Translations under genes and position numbers: made by a program
Assembly (NCBI RefSeq): GCF_023700005.1
Contig: NZ_JAMLJK010000001.1
Location: 434,001-498,000, forward strand
Source: Larsenimonas rhizosphaerae
GTDB lineage: Bacteria; Pseudomonadota; Gammaproteobacteria; Pseudomonadales; Halomonadaceae
DNA: 64,000 nt
Direction: 5' to 3'
Shown here: positions 35,646 through 46,101 of the stretch, in pieces
Layout: every line of letters begins with the position of its first letter
Numbering within the stretch: the stretch's first letter is position 1
Notes under the pieces: generated by a model
What the model was told of the DNA's origin: nothing
The model's input: the letters and a program-made list of their open reading frames with translations, nothing else
Databases searched by the model: none

Positions 35646-36248
35646 ATGAGCGTACTCGTAGGCCGTCAGGCCCCTGATTTCAATGCCTCTGCTGTTCTGG
35701 GCGACGGTTCTATCGTTGACAGCTACACGCTTTCCGAAAGCAATGGCAAATACCGCATTGTCTTTTTCTGGCCGCTCGATTTCACCTTTGTGTGCCCGTC
35801 CGAGATCATTGCCCACGACAACCGTCTGGAAAAGTTCAAGGAACTCGGCGTTGAAGTCATTGGCGTATCCATTGACTCCCAGTTCACGCACCACGCCTGG
35901 CGCAAGACCTCTCCGGATGCCGGCGGTATCGGTGAGGTTCGCTTCCCGATGGTAGCTGACGTAAAACACGAGATTGCTCAGGCCTACGGCATCGAGCATC
36001 CCGAAGCCGGCGTTGCACTGCGCGCTTCCTTCCTGATCGACAAGGACGGTATCGTTCAGCATCAAACCGTCAACAACCTGCCTCTGGGCCGTAATGTGGA
36101 TGAGATGGTGCGCATGGTTCAGGCACTCCAGTTCCACGAGAAAAACGGCGAAGTCTGCCCGGCAGGCTGGGAAGAAGGCAAGGAAGGCATGAAGGATACG
36201 GCAGAAGGGGTCGCCAAGTACCTTTCTTCCAACTCCTCCAGCCTGTAA
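35646..36248 (+). CDS. AhpC/TSA-family 2-Cys peroxiredoxin
   Basis: A 200-residue thiol peroxidase of the typical 2-Cys group. FTFVCPSE holds the peroxidatic Cys50 and GEVCPAGW the resolving Cys171. PLDFTF and the conserved Arg in GVALRASF complete the active site. A clear AAGGAGAT lies before the ATG. No ahpF follows; instead trxB comes next on the same strand, so thioredoxin is the probable reductant. The OxyR-like site upstream suggests peroxide induction. Confidence 0.95.
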   Translation: MSVLVGRQAPDFNASAVLGDGSIVDSYTLSESNGKYRIVFFWPLDFTFVCPSEIIAHDNRLEKFKELGVEVIGVSIDSQFTHHAWRKTSPDAGGIGEVRFPMVADVKHEIAQAYGIEHPEAGVALRASFLIDKDGIVQHQTVNNLPLGRNVDEMVRMVQALQFHEKNGEVCPAGWEEGKEGMKDTAEGVAKYLSSNSSSL

Positions 36249-36310
36249 ATGGTGCCAGGGGTACCTTGAAGGTGCCCCTGATCGCATCCATATACGCAGT
36301 AACAGGTTAT

Positions 36311-37382
<1,072 letters not shown>

Positions 37383-37412
37383 TTCGGTGTGATGTGCAGA
37401 GTCGCGCTGTTC

Positions 37413-37438
37413 AAGGGGAGCCTCTGGCTCCCTTTTTA
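37413..37438 (+). terminator. Terminator of trxB
   Basis: GGGAGCC and GGCTCCC form a stem with loop TCT followed by five T residues, about 30 bases after the trxB stop. Confidence 0.9.
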
Positions 37439-37490
37439 ATGTCTTTTCAACGACCGCCGATACAAAACAGGTGGTCTGCTGTATCAGGTA

Positions 37491-37766
37491 TCAGTAATGT
37501 GGGGGCAGGTCGTCGCTGGGTTGCCAGTTATCCTGGTGCGAGCCATCATCGTTATCTAGGCGCTGCAGCTTTTGTTGTGCAAGTTGCAGTTGGCGTTCCA
37601 GCCGGTCAATGTGACGTTGTTGCGAGATGACGGTGGCATCAAGCTGCTCCAGCCAGTCTTCCTGGTAGGTCGTGCGGCTTTCCATGTCAGTCAATCGGCT
37701 TACCACTTCGGCGAGCGCAATGTCAATCGCCGTGTTACACTTTGACGAGTCTGAGGAACTACTCAT
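37491..37766 (-). CDS. slyX: SlyX family coiled-coil protein
   Basis: A 91-residue protein predicted to be mostly one coiled coil. VSRLTDMESRTTYQEDWLEQ and RHIDRLERQLQLAQQKL are the heptad region, and the C-terminus ends in LPPHY, the SlyX hallmark. The N-terminus is about 15 residues longer than E. coli SlyX (72) and Ser-rich. Function is unknown. It is divergent from the cold-shock-domain gene, 75 bases apart. Confidence 0.88.
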   Translation of the reverse strand: MSSSSDSSKCNTAIDIALAEVVSRLTDMESRTTYQEDWLEQLDATVISQQRHIDRLERQLQLAQQKLQRLDNDDGSHQDNWQPSDDLPPHY

Positions 37767-37841
37767 GCAGGCTGACTCCGGCGCGGGTGCGTGGGTGGGA
37801 CATTACATTCAATTCCAATAATTGTAGAGATATCCAGGTAT

Positions 37842-38330
37842 ATGAGTCGTAAATCATTGCTGCATTGTACTGTTATCAGTGCCGTTCTGGCGCTGCTGTT
37901 ACCTCTTTTGATACAGGGCCTTTGGATGGCGGCCGGCAGCTCGCCTCTGACATCGGCCATGGACCCCCTTCTTGCCTACCTGTTGACTGCGGTAGCCGGT
38001 TTTATCGTGCTGGAAGTGGCTACCCTGCTGGCGCGGCCATGCCGGCAGCAGGCACAGGCTTCATCTGCACCGGCCTCGACACATGCACCTGCCGCTACCC
38101 CTGATGTAGAGGATGACGATCGCGAACAGGGCGTGGTCAAGTGGTTCAATGTCAACAAGGGGTATGGCTTTATCACCCGTGATGTTGGCGGTGAAGAAGA
38201 CGTATTCGTCCATTTTCGCGCCCTGCGTGGCAAGGGGCATCGTACTCTGGCCGAAGGGCAGCGGGTACGTTATTACGCCATGCGCAACGACCGTGGGCTG
38301 CAGGCCGAAGATGTGACCGTCATTACCTGA
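37842..38330 (+). CDS. Membrane-anchored cold-shock (CspA-type) domain protein
   Basis: A 162-residue protein with two predicted membrane helices (about residues 5-30 and 42-66), an Ala/Pro/Ser-rich linker, then a C-terminal cold-shock domain (about 95-160). [17 protein letters not shown] contains RNP1 (KGYGFI) and EDVFVHF is RNP2, so single-stranded nucleic acid binding is likely. Both membrane termini should face the cytoplasm, tethering the domain to the inner membrane. The start at 37842 has only a weak CCAGG upstream. The role is unknown; it could localise or protect RNA at the membrane. Confidence 0.83.
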   Translation: MSRKSLLHCTVISAVLALLLPLLIQGLWMAAGSSPLTSAMDPLLAYLLTAVAGFIVLEVATLLARPCRQQAQASSAPASTHAPAATPDVEDDDREQGVVKWFNVNKGYGFITRDVGGEEDVFVHFRALRGKGHRTLAEGQRVRYYAMRNDRGLQAEDVTVIT

Positions 38331-38350
38331 CGTCTGCGCTGAGTTATCAT

Positions 38351-38373
38351 GACGCCCCGGCACGCCGGGGCGT
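38351..38373. terminator. Convergent terminator hairpin
   Basis: ACGCCCCGG and CCGGGGCGT form a perfect 9-bp stem with a short loop between the converging cold-shock gene and the dapE-linked gene. The T tract on the plus strand is short (TTCTTG). Confidence 0.55.
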
Positions 38374-38384
38374 TCTTGTATCGG

Positions 38385-38777
38385 TCAGGCCCCTGGATCC
38401 GGCCAGTGAAAGACTTCTTCTTCACCGGAAGCCAGTACACGGAAGAACCGGTCGGGTTCATCGCCTGGTTGCCACCCCCCAAGAGAGCAGCGCACTTCAA
38501 TGCCGAGTGATTCACGGGCATCACGTGCGCAGTCCACGTCCCGGGCCCAGGGCGTGGCATCACTGTCAAGCCACAGGCTCATGAAGCGGTCTGCTGCCTT
38601 TTCAATCAGCAGTACAGGAACCGTGCCGCCGGGAGTTTCGACCCGTGCTCGCCATTGTCCCTTGCTGCTGGCCTTGAGCGTTACCGCCTGTTCAAGCCGG
38701 TCACTCAACCAGCGCTGTACAGCGTCCAGTGACACCGGGGCCAGATAAATCTCGATATCCGGGTAGTGTTCCGTCAT
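38385..38777 (-). CDS. Conserved-looking unknown protein encoded behind dapE
   Basis: A 130-residue soluble acidic protein with no signal peptide or membrane segment. Notable segments are DIEIYLAPVSLDAVQRWLSD near the N-terminus, a middle VPVLLIEKAADRFMSLWLDS and a C-terminal RFFRVLASGEEEVFHWPDPG. The layout suggests a compact alpha/beta fold. It starts 3 bases after the dapE stop, so it is almost certainly co-transcribed and possibly translationally coupled with dapE. I do not recognise the family and propose no function. Confidence 0.75.
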   Translation of the reverse strand: MTEHYPDIEIYLAPVSLDAVQRWLSDRLEQAVTLKASSKGQWRARVETPGGTVPVLLIEKAADRFMSLWLDSDATPWARDVDCARDARESLGIEVRCSLGGWQPGDEPDRFFRVLASGEEEVFHWPDPGA

Positions 38778-38780
38778 CAG

Positions 38781-39923
38781 TCAGTGTCCCAGCAGGCGTT
38801 GGAAAATGGCCTGGTAGCAATCGCTGAGCGTGTCCAGATCGGTAGCCCGAACACGTTCATCAATCTGGTGAATGGTATCGTTGCAGGGGCCCAGTTCGAT
38901 GACCTGGGTTCCCAGTGTGGCGATGAAGCGCCCGTCCGAGGTGCCGCCGCTGGTCAGTAGCTGTGGGGCCTCGCCGGTGACGGCACGAACGCCATCGACA
39001 ACACTGTCGAGCAGGGCGCCAGCCGGGGTCAGGAAGGGTTCGCCGAACAGCGTCCAGTCCAGGCTGTATTCAAATCCGAAGCGGTCGAGCAGGGCGCAGG
39101 TGCGCTCCTTCAATTGCTCGGCGGTGACTTCGGTGGAAAACCTGAAATTGAAGACGACATCCAGCGTGCCGGGCACCATGTTGGTGGCACCTGTGCCTGC
39201 ATGAATGTTGGAAATCTGAAAGCTGGTCGCGGGAAAAAAGGTGTTGCCTTCATCCCATTGCTCGCGTGCCAGGGCATCCAGCGCCGGAGCGGCCAGATGA
39301 ATCGGGTTGTCGACCATATGCGGGTAGGCCACATGCCCTTGTTGGCCAAATACACGAAGCGTGGCGCCCAGTGAGCCGCGTCGCCCGTTCTTGACCACAT
39401 CGCCCAGTCGAGACGTGGATGAGGGTTCACCCACGATGCAGTACTCCGGGCGCTCGCCACGCTCGGCCAGGGTTTCAACCACGGCCCGTGTACCATGGAT
39501 GGCTGGTCCTTCCTCGTCACTGGTGATCAAAAAGGCCAGTCGTCCCGGGTGGTCAGGCTGCTCGGCAATAAAGCGTTCGACGGCAGTGACCATGGCGGCC
39601 AGGCTGCCTTTCATATCCGATGCACCGCGTGCCCGCAAATAACCCTGTTCATCAATGAGGGGTGTGAAGGGCGGCTGCTGCCATGACTGTTCCGGGCCGG
39701 TAGGTACCACATCGGTATGCCCTGCCAGCACGAGCGTCGGGCCGGTGCCTCGGGTAGCCCATAGGTTGGTAACGCCGTGAGTGTTCATGGCCTCGATGTG
39801 AAAGCCCAGTGCTTCCAGACGCTCGGCAATGAGGGCCTGGCAGCCGGCATCGTCTGGTGTCACGGAGGGGCGGGCCAGCAGGTCACAGGCAAGTTGCAGT
39901 GTATCGGAAAGCGTGTCAGGCAT
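38781..39923 (-). CDS. dapE: Succinyl-diaminopimelate desuccinylase
   Basis: A 380-residue M20-family zinc hydrolase that makes LL-diaminopimelate for lysine and peptidoglycan synthesis. [12 protein letters not shown] holds the first zinc His and following Asp, [13 protein letters not shown] the bridging Asp, [12 protein letters not shown] the catalytic Glu pair and [11 protein letters not shown] the C-terminal signature. Length is as in E. coli (375). It lies between dapD (50 bases upstream) and a small unknown gene (3 bases downstream). Confidence 0.96.
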   Translation of the reverse strand: MPDTLSDTLQLACDLLARPSVTPDDAGCQALIAERLEALGFHIEAMNTHGVTNLWATRGTGPTLVLAGHTDVVPTGPEQSWQQPPFTPLIDEQGYLRARGASDMKGSLAAMVTAVERFIAEQPDHPGRLAFLITSDEEGPAIHGTRAVVETLAERGERPEYCIVGEPSSTSRLGDVVKNGRRGSLGATLRVFGQQGHVAYPHMVDNPIHLAAPALDALAREQWDEGNTFFPATSFQISNIHAGTGATNMVPGTLDVVFNFRFSTEVTAEQLKERTCALLDRFGFEYSLDWTLFGEPFLTPAGALLDSVVDGVRAVTGEAPQLLTSGGTSDGRFIATLGTQVIELGPCNDTIHQIDERVRATDLDTLSDCYQAIFQRLLGH

Positions 39924-39946
39924 GAGGTATCCGTCAAACGGGAAAG

Positions 39947-39967
39947 GCGCCGGCAGTACGCCGGCGC
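39947..39967 (-). terminator. Hairpin between dapD and dapE
   Basis: GCGCCGGC-AGTAC-GCCGGCGC is a perfect 8-bp stem just after dapD; on the minus strand CTTTCCCGTTTG follows. It could partly end the dapD transcript or act as a stabiliser inside the operon. Confidence 0.4.
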
Positions 39968-39973
39968 GCAGTC

Positions 39974-40999
39974 TTAGTTGTGGGCGTGCAGCGCGTCATT
40001 AAGGGCAATTGCGCTTTTATTGGTGCGGCACTCGAGCCGCCCGCTTACCGAGTTACGCAGAAACAGCAGGTCGTTCTGGCCTGCCAGTTGGCGGGCAGCT
40101 ACCGTCTCAACGTCCTGCCCCTGGTCGTCCAGAACGGCCACCTTGGCTCCGGCGGTAATGTAAAGTCCGGCTTCGACGGTGCAGCGATCGCCCAGCGGGA
40201 TGCCAATACCGGCATTGGCGCCGATCAGGCAGTTTTCACCCGTACCGATCACGATGTTGCCTCCGCCTGAAAGGGTACCCATGGTGGAGGCGCCGCCACC
40301 AAGGTCAGAGCCCTTGCCGAGCATGACGCCTGCCGAGATACGACCTTCCACCATGCCCGGGCCTTCGGTGCCGGCATTGAAGTTGCAGAACCCTTCGTGC
40401 ATGACCGTGGTGCCTTCACCAAGATAGGCACCGAGTCGCACCCGGGCGGTATCGGCAATGCGTACGCCGCCGGGCACCACGTAGTCAGTCATTTTCGGAA
40501 ACTTGTCGACGCAGTCCACGGACAGCGTACGGCCTTCCAGACGCGCCTTGAGCTGGCGGGTCTGAAGTTCGGCAATATCGATGGCGCCTTCACTGCTCCA
40601 GGCAATGTTTTTGAGCAGGCCAAACATGCCGGTCAGGTTGACGTCATGAGGCTTGACCAGGCGGTGCGACAGCAGGTGCAGCTTCAAATAGACTTCCGGG
40701 ACACTGGCAGGTGAGGCGTCTTCATCGATGAAGGTAGCGACCAGCGGGCGCTGGCTTGCTGTCATGGCCTTGGCGAGCTCTGCCTGTTCGGTGAAACCGG
40801 CTTCGCTGAAGGCATCTGCCAGTTGTCCCGCATGTTCCGGCAACAGGCTGATGGCCTGTGTGCCGCCTTCCGCGTTCAGGATGCGTCGGGCGGCATCAGT
40901 CAGGGCTGCATCAGGATGATGCAGCGGCGCCGGATAGTAGATCTCCAGCCAGTCGCCCTGTGTATTTTGAGTGCCGATGCCGAGTGCGAAGCTGAGCAT
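39974..40999 (-). CDS. dapD: Tetrahydrodipicolinate N-succinyltransferase
   Basis: A 341-residue enzyme of the long DapD type known from Pseudomonas (about 344 residues) rather than the E. coli 274-residue form. It transfers succinyl from succinyl-CoA to tetrahydrodipicolinate. The C-terminal left-handed beta-helix region contains hexapeptide-like repeats such as [39 protein letters not shown] and [17 protein letters not shown]. The N-terminal domain is alpha/beta. It precedes dapE, two steps later in the same pathway. Confidence 0.95.
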   Translation of the reverse strand: MLSFALGIGTQNTQGDWLEIYYPAPLHHPDAALTDAARRILNAEGGTQAISLLPEHAGQLADAFSEAGFTEQAELAKAMTASQRPLVATFIDEDASPASVPEVYLKLHLLSHRLVKPHDVNLTGMFGLLKNIAWSSEGAIDIAELQTRQLKARLEGRTLSVDCVDKFPKMTDYVVPGGVRIADTARVRLGAYLGEGTTVMHEGFCNFNAGTEGPGMVEGRISAGVMLGKGSDLGGGASTMGTLSGGGNIVIGTGENCLIGANAGIGIPLGDRCTVEAGLYITAGAKVAVLDDQGQDVETVAARQLAGQNDLLFLRNSVSGRLECRTNKSAIALNDALHAHN

Positions 41000-41028
41000 G
41001 TCGAGTAGTCCTTTTTGAAAGTCGAGGG

Positions 41029-41412
41029 TTACGCCGTGGGGGCGTCGCCTGAATCATTGATAAGCTGTTGGTAGCGCGTGGCGTCGAACCCGACCATGAC
41101 CACCTTGTCCGATGCCATCAGTATCGGGCGCTTCATGAGTGACGGGCTGGATTCCAGGAGGTGGTCGGCGGCGTCGAGCCCCTGGTCGTTGTCCAGTGAC
41201 TGACGTTCGCTTTCGCTGAGGTTTCGCCAGGTCGTGCTGCGGCGATTGATCAGTGTGGCCGGGCCTACCTGTTCCAGCAGGCTTCGGCGACGTTCCGCGG
41301 AAACAGTGTCCTTGCGGACATCGATAACCTGATAGTCAATGCCGGCATTGTCGAGCCAGCGACGCGCCTTGCGACAGGTATCGCAGGTGCTCAGTCCCAG
41401 AAAGGTGAACAT
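41029..41412 (-). CDS. ArsC/Spx/YffB-like thioredoxin-fold protein
   Basis: A 127-residue protein of the ArsC/Spx family. LSTCDTCRKARRWLDNAG carries a CxxC (Cys10, Cys13 from the chosen start). NRRSTTWRNLSE and SSPSLMKRPILMASDKVVMVGF match the core of YffB-like proteins. True arsenate reductases keep a conserved Arg set that I cannot confirm here, so a general thiol role is safer. The start at 41412 gives the usual length; an ATG four codons upstream is possible and neither has a strong ribosome site. Its place between glnD and dapD recurs in gammaproteobacteria. Confidence 0.82.
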   Translation of the reverse strand: MFTFLGLSTCDTCRKARRWLDNAGIDYQVIDVRKDTVSAERRRSLLEQVGPATLINRRSTTWRNLSESERQSLDNDQGLDAADHLLESSPSLMKRPILMASDKVVMVGFDATRYQQLINDSGDAPTA

Positions 41413-41519
41413 GAGTGATCCCATTGGGGGGAGGCCGGTAACGGCAGACGTCCCGAGGTACAAGGCGCCCGATTATAAGCGGGCCGGGCAACTTGCTCAA
41501 ATGCGGATGGGTCGCCGGC

Positions 41520-44207
41520 TCAAAGACCGGCTTCGGTATTGAGTACATCGCATAGATGAGTGCTGAGCTCATCAAGCCTGGTGCGATCGGTGATGGCCTG
41601 GCCCTGCTGATCAATAATGAAGAAGATATCTTCGACACGCTCGCCCAGCGTGGCAATCTTGGCGCCGGACAGGGCAATGCCCTGCTCCATGAAAATACGG
41701 CCAATGCGCGCCAGCAGGCCCGGGCGGTCTGCGGTAATCAATTCCAGCACGGTGCGGTCATTGGCATCGTCCTGTTCGATATGTACCCGGGTGGGCACCC
41801 GGAAGTGCTTGAGCTGGCGCGGTGTATGGCGCGCCACGATGCGCGGATAATCGTCCGGGTCATCCAGTTCCTCGACCAGGTGCTCGTGAATGCCTCTCAA
41901 GCGGCCGGGGTCTCGTATGGGTTCGCCCTGCTCATCCAGCAGGATGAAGGTGTTGAGTGTCCATTGGTTGCTGGAGGTGGCGATGCGGGCATCGTGAATA
42001 GACAGGCCCAGCTGCTCGATGGCTGCTGCGGTTGCCGCAAACAGGTTGTTGACCGAGCGCGTGTGGATGAACACCTTGGTGCCACCGTCCGCCATGTCCT
42101 CGGTCGGCGCGCTGATCAGAATCAGCGGCATGACCTGATAGTTGGATTCGAGTATGCCCAGTGTGTGCCAGGCCACTTCGCTGGGGCTGTACTGCAGGAA
42201 GTATTCATCGCCCAGGGTGTGCCATAACCTGTCCACCTGGTCGAGCGGTGCATTCATGCCGGCCAGTAGGGCATGAGCTTCCTCGCGGGTTTCATTGACC
42301 CATTCCTGCCGGTCCAGTGGGTTCTGAAGGCCTCGGCGCAGGGCCCGTTTCGTTTCGGTATGAAGTTGACGCATCAGTGATGCGCGCCAGCCATTCCACA
42401 GCGAGGTGTTGGTGGCGCTGATATCTGCGACCGTCAGCACATAGAGATAATCCAGCTGAAGCTCGTTATGCATTTGCCCGGCGAATTCGCGGATCACTTC
42501 CGGGTCGGTGATGTCGCGCTTCTGGGCGGTCTTGGACATCAGTAGATGGTGAGTCACCAGCCAGCTGATCAGTTGGGTATCCCGAGCGCTGATACCGTGG
42601 CGTGCACAGAAATTGCGGGCATCTTCGGCGCCAAGCAGGGAATGATCGCCTCCACGCCCCTTGGCCACATCATGAAACAGGCCGGCAATCCACAGGATGT
42701 CGTGGCGAGGCAGTTGATGCATCAGGGCGGCGGCCAGCGGAAATTGCTCATCCCTGCGGGATTCTCGAAAGCGCTGTATGCCTTCCAGCAGGCGCAGGGT
42801 GTGGGCATCCACGGTATAGATGTGGAACAGGTCATGCTGCATCAGGCCGACGGCATGCCCGAATTCCGGCAGGTATTTGCCCAGAATGCCGTAACGCGCC
42901 ATGCGGGTCAGCTGAAGTGGCACATTGCCCCGAGCGCGCAAGAGCTCCATGAAAAGGCTTTGATGGCGAACATCGTTGCGGAAGGCATCATCGATCAGGT
43001 GGCGGTGGTCGCGTATCAGTCGAATCGTTTCAGCACGTACACCTTCAATGTCAGGGTGCTGGGCCATCAACAGAAACAGTTCGAGCAGCGCCGAAGGGCG
43101 GCGCGTAAAGACATGCGCGTCACGGGCCTGAATATAGCCATCGCGGATTTCAAACCGGTTATTGATGGGGGTGATGCTCGGGGCCTCACCAGCGCGAAGA
43201 ATGCGCTCTTCGAAATGCTGCAGCAGCATGTCGTTGAGCTCTACCAGGGTGGTGACAATGCGGTAATAACGGCGCATGAACTGCTCGACCGCAAGGTGTT
43301 CCTCGGTATCCTGGTAGCCGAAGAATTCGGCGATGGCGCGCTGATGATCAAACAGCAGCCGGTCCTCTGCTCGGCCTGCCAGCATGTGCAATGCGTAACG
43401 CACCTGCCATAAAAAGGCCTGACCCTGGCTCAGGATGCGCAGGTCGGTGTCCACCATGAAGCCCCGTTCGACAATTTCCTCGTACAGCCGGGCGCCGAAA
43501 TGCCGCTTGGCGACCCAGCCGACCATTTGAATGTCGCGAAGCCCGCCTGGCGAGCTTTTGATATTGGGTTCAAGGTGGTATTCGGAATTGTTGAATTTGT
43601 AGTGGCGGCTGATCTGTTCCTGCCACTTGGCTTCAAAAAAGGCCGGGCTGGGCCAGATGATGTCCGGGCCGATGCGTTCCTTCATCATGCCACGCAAGCC
43701 GTCATTGCCGGCAATGGTGCGCGTCTCGAGCAGGTTGGTAATGACGGTAACGTCATCACGGGCTTCGCGTTCGCAGTCGTTCAGTGACCGGACGCTGTGG
43801 CCGATGTCGAGTCCGATATCCCAAAGAAAGGTAATGAAGTCCGACAGGGGCTCGCGAAAGGGAGTGTCGTCGTCCTCTTCGAGCAGCATCAACAGATCGA
43901 TGTCGGAGTGGGGGTGCAGTTCTCCGCGCCCGTAACCCCCAACAGCCAGCAGGGCTACAGCCTTGCTCGGCCAGTGCTGGCGCTGCCAGGCAATGCGCAG
44001 TAACTGGTCCAGGCACCATGCTCGACCGTGGATCAGGTCCCGTATGTCTGCGCCAGCCATGAACCGCTCGTCCAGTCGGGCCGTGATGTCACGCAGTGCC
44101 TGCTTGAACAGGGGGACCGGATGGCGTGCGTCGTTCAGTGCCTGTTCGAACTCCCCGATATCAAACAGTGTCGGGTCGGGAACAAAGCGGTAATGATGCA
44201 ATAGCAT
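41520..44207 (-). CDS. glnD: Bifunctional uridylyltransferase/uridylyl-removing enzyme GlnD
   Basis: An 895-residue nitrogen sensor that adds or removes UMP on PII proteins according to glutamine level. GGYGRGELHPHSDIDLLML (about residue 88-106) is the nucleotidyltransferase site. GLFHDVAKGRGGDHSLLG (about 505-525) is the HD hydrolase site, and two ACT domains occupy about 705-895, the last with ADRPGLLARIGRIFMEQGIA. The start at 44207 (MLLHHYRF) was chosen; a GTG eight codons upstream is also open and lacks a ribosome site. Length is as in E. coli (890). It follows map. Confidence 0.95.
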   Translation of the reverse strand: MLLHHYRFVPDPTLFDIGEFEQALNDARHPVPLFKQALRDITARLDERFMAGADIRDLIHGRAWCLDQLLRIAWQRQHWPSKAVALLAVGGYGRGELHPHSDIDLLMLLEEDDDTPFREPLSDFITFLWDIGLDIGHSVRSLNDCEREARDDVTVITNLLETRTIAGNDGLRGMMKERIGPDIIWPSPAFFEAKWQEQISRHYKFNNSEYHLEPNIKSSPGGLRDIQMVGWVAKRHFGARLYEEIVERGFMVDTDLRILSQGQAFLWQVRYALHMLAGRAEDRLLFDHQRAIAEFFGYQDTEEHLAVEQFMRRYYRIVTTLVELNDMLLQHFEERILRAGEAPSITPINNRFEIRDGYIQARDAHVFTRRPSALLELFLLMAQHPDIEGVRAETIRLIRDHRHLIDDAFRNDVRHQSLFMELLRARGNVPLQLTRMARYGILGKYLPEFGHAVGLMQHDLFHIYTVDAHTLRLLEGIQRFRESRRDEQFPLAAALMHQLPRHDILWIAGLFHDVAKGRGGDHSLLGAEDARNFCARHGISARDTQLISWLVTHHLLMSKTAQKRDITDPEVIREFAGQMHNELQLDYLYVLTVADISATNTSLWNGWRASLMRQLHTETKRALRRGLQNPLDRQEWVNETREEAHALLAGMNAPLDQVDRLWHTLGDEYFLQYSPSEVAWHTLGILESNYQVMPLILISAPTEDMADGGTKVFIHTRSVNNLFAATAAAIEQLGLSIHDARIATSSNQWTLNTFILLDEQGEPIRDPGRLRGIHEHLVEELDDPDDYPRIVARHTPRQLKHFRVPTRVHIEQDDANDRTVLELITADRPGLLARIGRIFMEQGIALSGAKIATLGERVEDIFFIIDQQGQAITDRTRLDELSTHLCDVLNTEAGL

Positions 44208-44249
44208 GGTTCGGCTCTCGGCGTGACGCACGATAGGTCTTGATCCGAT

Positions 44250-44269
44250 GCGGCATCATGTGATGCCGC
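44250..44269. repeat. Perfect palindrome between map and glnD
   Basis: GCGGCATCA-TG-TGATGCCGC is a 20-base palindrome between the map stop and the glnD start. No T tract follows on the minus strand. It may be a transcript hairpin separating the two genes or a protein site. Confidence 0.5.
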
Positions 44270-44275
44270 CGGTAT

Positions 44276-45064
44276 TTATTCTGCCAAAAAGGACAGGTCT
44301 TCATCCTCGCGAACGGTAGTAACGATGACGCCGTTTCTGCTGACCACCAGCGTGTGCTCGAACTGTGCGGAAAGGCTCTTGTCGCGCGTGACGGCTGTCC
44401 AGCCATCCTTGAGTACCTTGGTAGGCCATGCGCCTGCATTGATCATCGGCTCGATGGTCAGGCACATGCCTTCTTCAAGCACGGCATCGTTATGTCGGTC
44501 ATAGCCATCATAATGCAATACCTGAGGCTCTTCGTGAAAGTTCTTGCCGATGCCATGCCCGCAGAAATCGCGCACAACACTGTATCCGTTGCTTTCGGCA
44601 TGCTGTTGAATCACGCGGCCGATATCGGAAAGCTTCGTGCCTGGGCGGACGACCTCGAGTGCCTTGTAAAGGCATTCCTGTGTGACACGGGATAGGCGCT
44701 CGCCCTTGATGTTGTCGCCGACATGAAACATGCGGCTGGTATCACCGTAATAACCATCCTTGATGACGGTCACATCGATATTGAAGATGTCACCTTTCTT
44801 CAGTTTCTTGTTGAAGTCGGGGATGCCGTGACACACGACATGGTTGAGCGAGATGCAGGTGGAGTGCTGGTAACCATGGTAACCGATGGTGGCCGAGATG
44901 CACTCAAGGTCCTGCTCGATATAATCCTGACACAGCTTGTCGAGCTCACCGGTGGATATGCCCGGACGTACGTGCTGCTCGATCATCTCGAGCACCTTGG
45001 CGGCGCAGCGTCCGGCAATTTTCAGTTTTTCGATATCGTCAGGGGTATTGATCGGGATGGACAT
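44276..45064 (-). CDS. map: Methionine aminopeptidase, type I
   Basis: A 262-residue enzyme that removes the initiator Met from new proteins. ISLNHVVCHGIPDF holds the substrate-side His; FNIDVTVIKDGYYGDTSRMF supplies two metal-binding Asp. GHGIGKNFHEEP supplies the ligand His, and ECHS-equivalent EEGMCLTIEPM and SAQFEHTLVV the two Glu. Length equals E. coli MetAP (264). The start at 45064 (MSIPINTPDDIEK) fits homology; upstream in-frame codons lie in the rpsB promoter region. It is divergent from rpsB, as in many gammaproteobacteria. Confidence 0.95.
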   Translation of the reverse strand: MSIPINTPDDIEKLKIAGRCAAKVLEMIEQHVRPGISTGELDKLCQDYIEQDLECISATIGYHGYQHSTCISLNHVVCHGIPDFNKKLKKGDIFNIDVTVIKDGYYGDTSRMFHVGDNIKGERLSRVTQECLYKALEVVRPGTKLSDIGRVIQQHAESNGYSVVRDFCGHGIGKNFHEEPQVLHYDGYDRHNDAVLEEGMCLTIEPMINAGAWPTKVLKDGWTAVTRDKSLSAQFEHTLVVSRNGVIVTTVREDEDLSFLAE

Positions 45065-45156
45065 GGGGACTCGGTGGTAAGGGCAACAGGGCCCGGTGGG
45101 TTTCATGGCCGGGCAGCGAATCGATGGAATTATACCTGCCTGTGGCAAGGCATTTC

Positions 45157-45185
45157 TTCAACTTGAATGCATTATATGGTATAAA
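45157..45185 (+). promoter_or_regulatory. rpsB promoter
   Basis: TTCAAC (45157-45162) and TATAAA (45180-45185) are separated by exactly 17 bases and followed by the GC-rich discriminator CCCGCGCGC. GC-rich discriminators are typical of promoters repressed by ppGpp. This places transcription start near 45192 and leaves a leader of about 158 bases, in which autoregulation by protein S2 is known from E. coli. Confidence 0.6.
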
Positions 45186-45349
45186 CCCGCGCGCTTTCCT
45201 GCAAATTGATGGCCACGGGTCAGACGATAGGCAGGCGAGTCAATCAACTATCCAAAACGACACACACGCTCCGGCACATCGCCCAGGGTGCCGCCCTGCG
45301 GTCGGGTCGATGGGGGGCGTGGAGGCATAACCCGATTCTGGAGAATCCT

Positions 45350-46090
45350 ATGTCAGTTTCAATGCGTGATCTGCTGAAAGCCGGTGCTCACTTTGGTCAC
45401 CAGACCAAATACTGGAACCCGAAGATGGGCAAGTATATCTTCGGCGCTCGTAACAAGATCCACATCATCAACCTCGAGCACACCCTGCCGGCGCTGAATG
45501 AAGCGACTGCCGTGGTCGAGAAGCTGGTGTCCAGCAACAACAAGATCCTGTTCGTGGGTACCAAGCGTGCTGCCAGTAAGATCATCAAGGAAGAAGCGAA
45601 CCGCGTCAGTCAGCCGTTCGTGAACCATCGTTGGCTCGGCGGCATGCTGACCAACTACAAGACCATCCGTCAGTCCATCAAGCGTCTGCGCGAACTCGAA
45701 ACCATGCATGAAGATGGTACCTTCGAGAAGCTGACCAAGAAGGAAGTCCTGATGGCTACGCGCGAGCAGGAAAAGCTTGAGCGTTCCATCGGTGGTATCA
45801 AGGAAATGGGTGGTTTGCCGGACGCCATGTTTGTTATCGACGTTGATCACGAGCGCATCGCGATCAATGAAGCAAACAAGCTGGGTATCCCGGTTATCGG
45901 TGTAGTCGACACCAACTCCAACCCGGATGGCGTTGATTACGTGATCCCGGGTAATGATGACTCCATCCGCGCGCTGCAGATCTATGTGCGCGCCATTGCC
46001 GATGCCTGTGGTAAATCCAAGCAGGATCAGGCTGGTAATGACGAGTTTGTTGAAGTCGTTGAAGACGCTCCGGAAGCTTCCGCAGAGTAA
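45350..46090 (+). CDS. rpsB: 30S ribosomal protein S2
   Basis: A 246-residue ribosomal protein of the small subunit. [53 protein letters not shown] and [19 protein letters not shown] are invariant S2 segments. The ATG at 45350 has TGGAG 7 bases upstream. It has an acidic C-terminal tail ([14 protein letters not shown]). It forms the classical rpsB-tsf operon with the following gene. Confidence 0.98.
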   Translation: MSVSMRDLLKAGAHFGHQTKYWNPKMGKYIFGARNKIHIINLEHTLPALNEATAVVEKLVSSNNKILFVGTKRAASKIIKEEANRVSQPFVNHRWLGGMLTNYKTIRQSIKRLRELETMHEDGTFEKLTKKEVLMATREQEKLERSIGGIKEMGGLPDAMFVIDVDHERIAINEANKLGIPVIGVVDTNSNPDGVDYVIPGNDDSIRALQIYVRAIADACGKSKQDQAGNDEFVEVVEDAPEASAE

Positions 46091-46101
46091 GTCCTGTCAG
46101 G

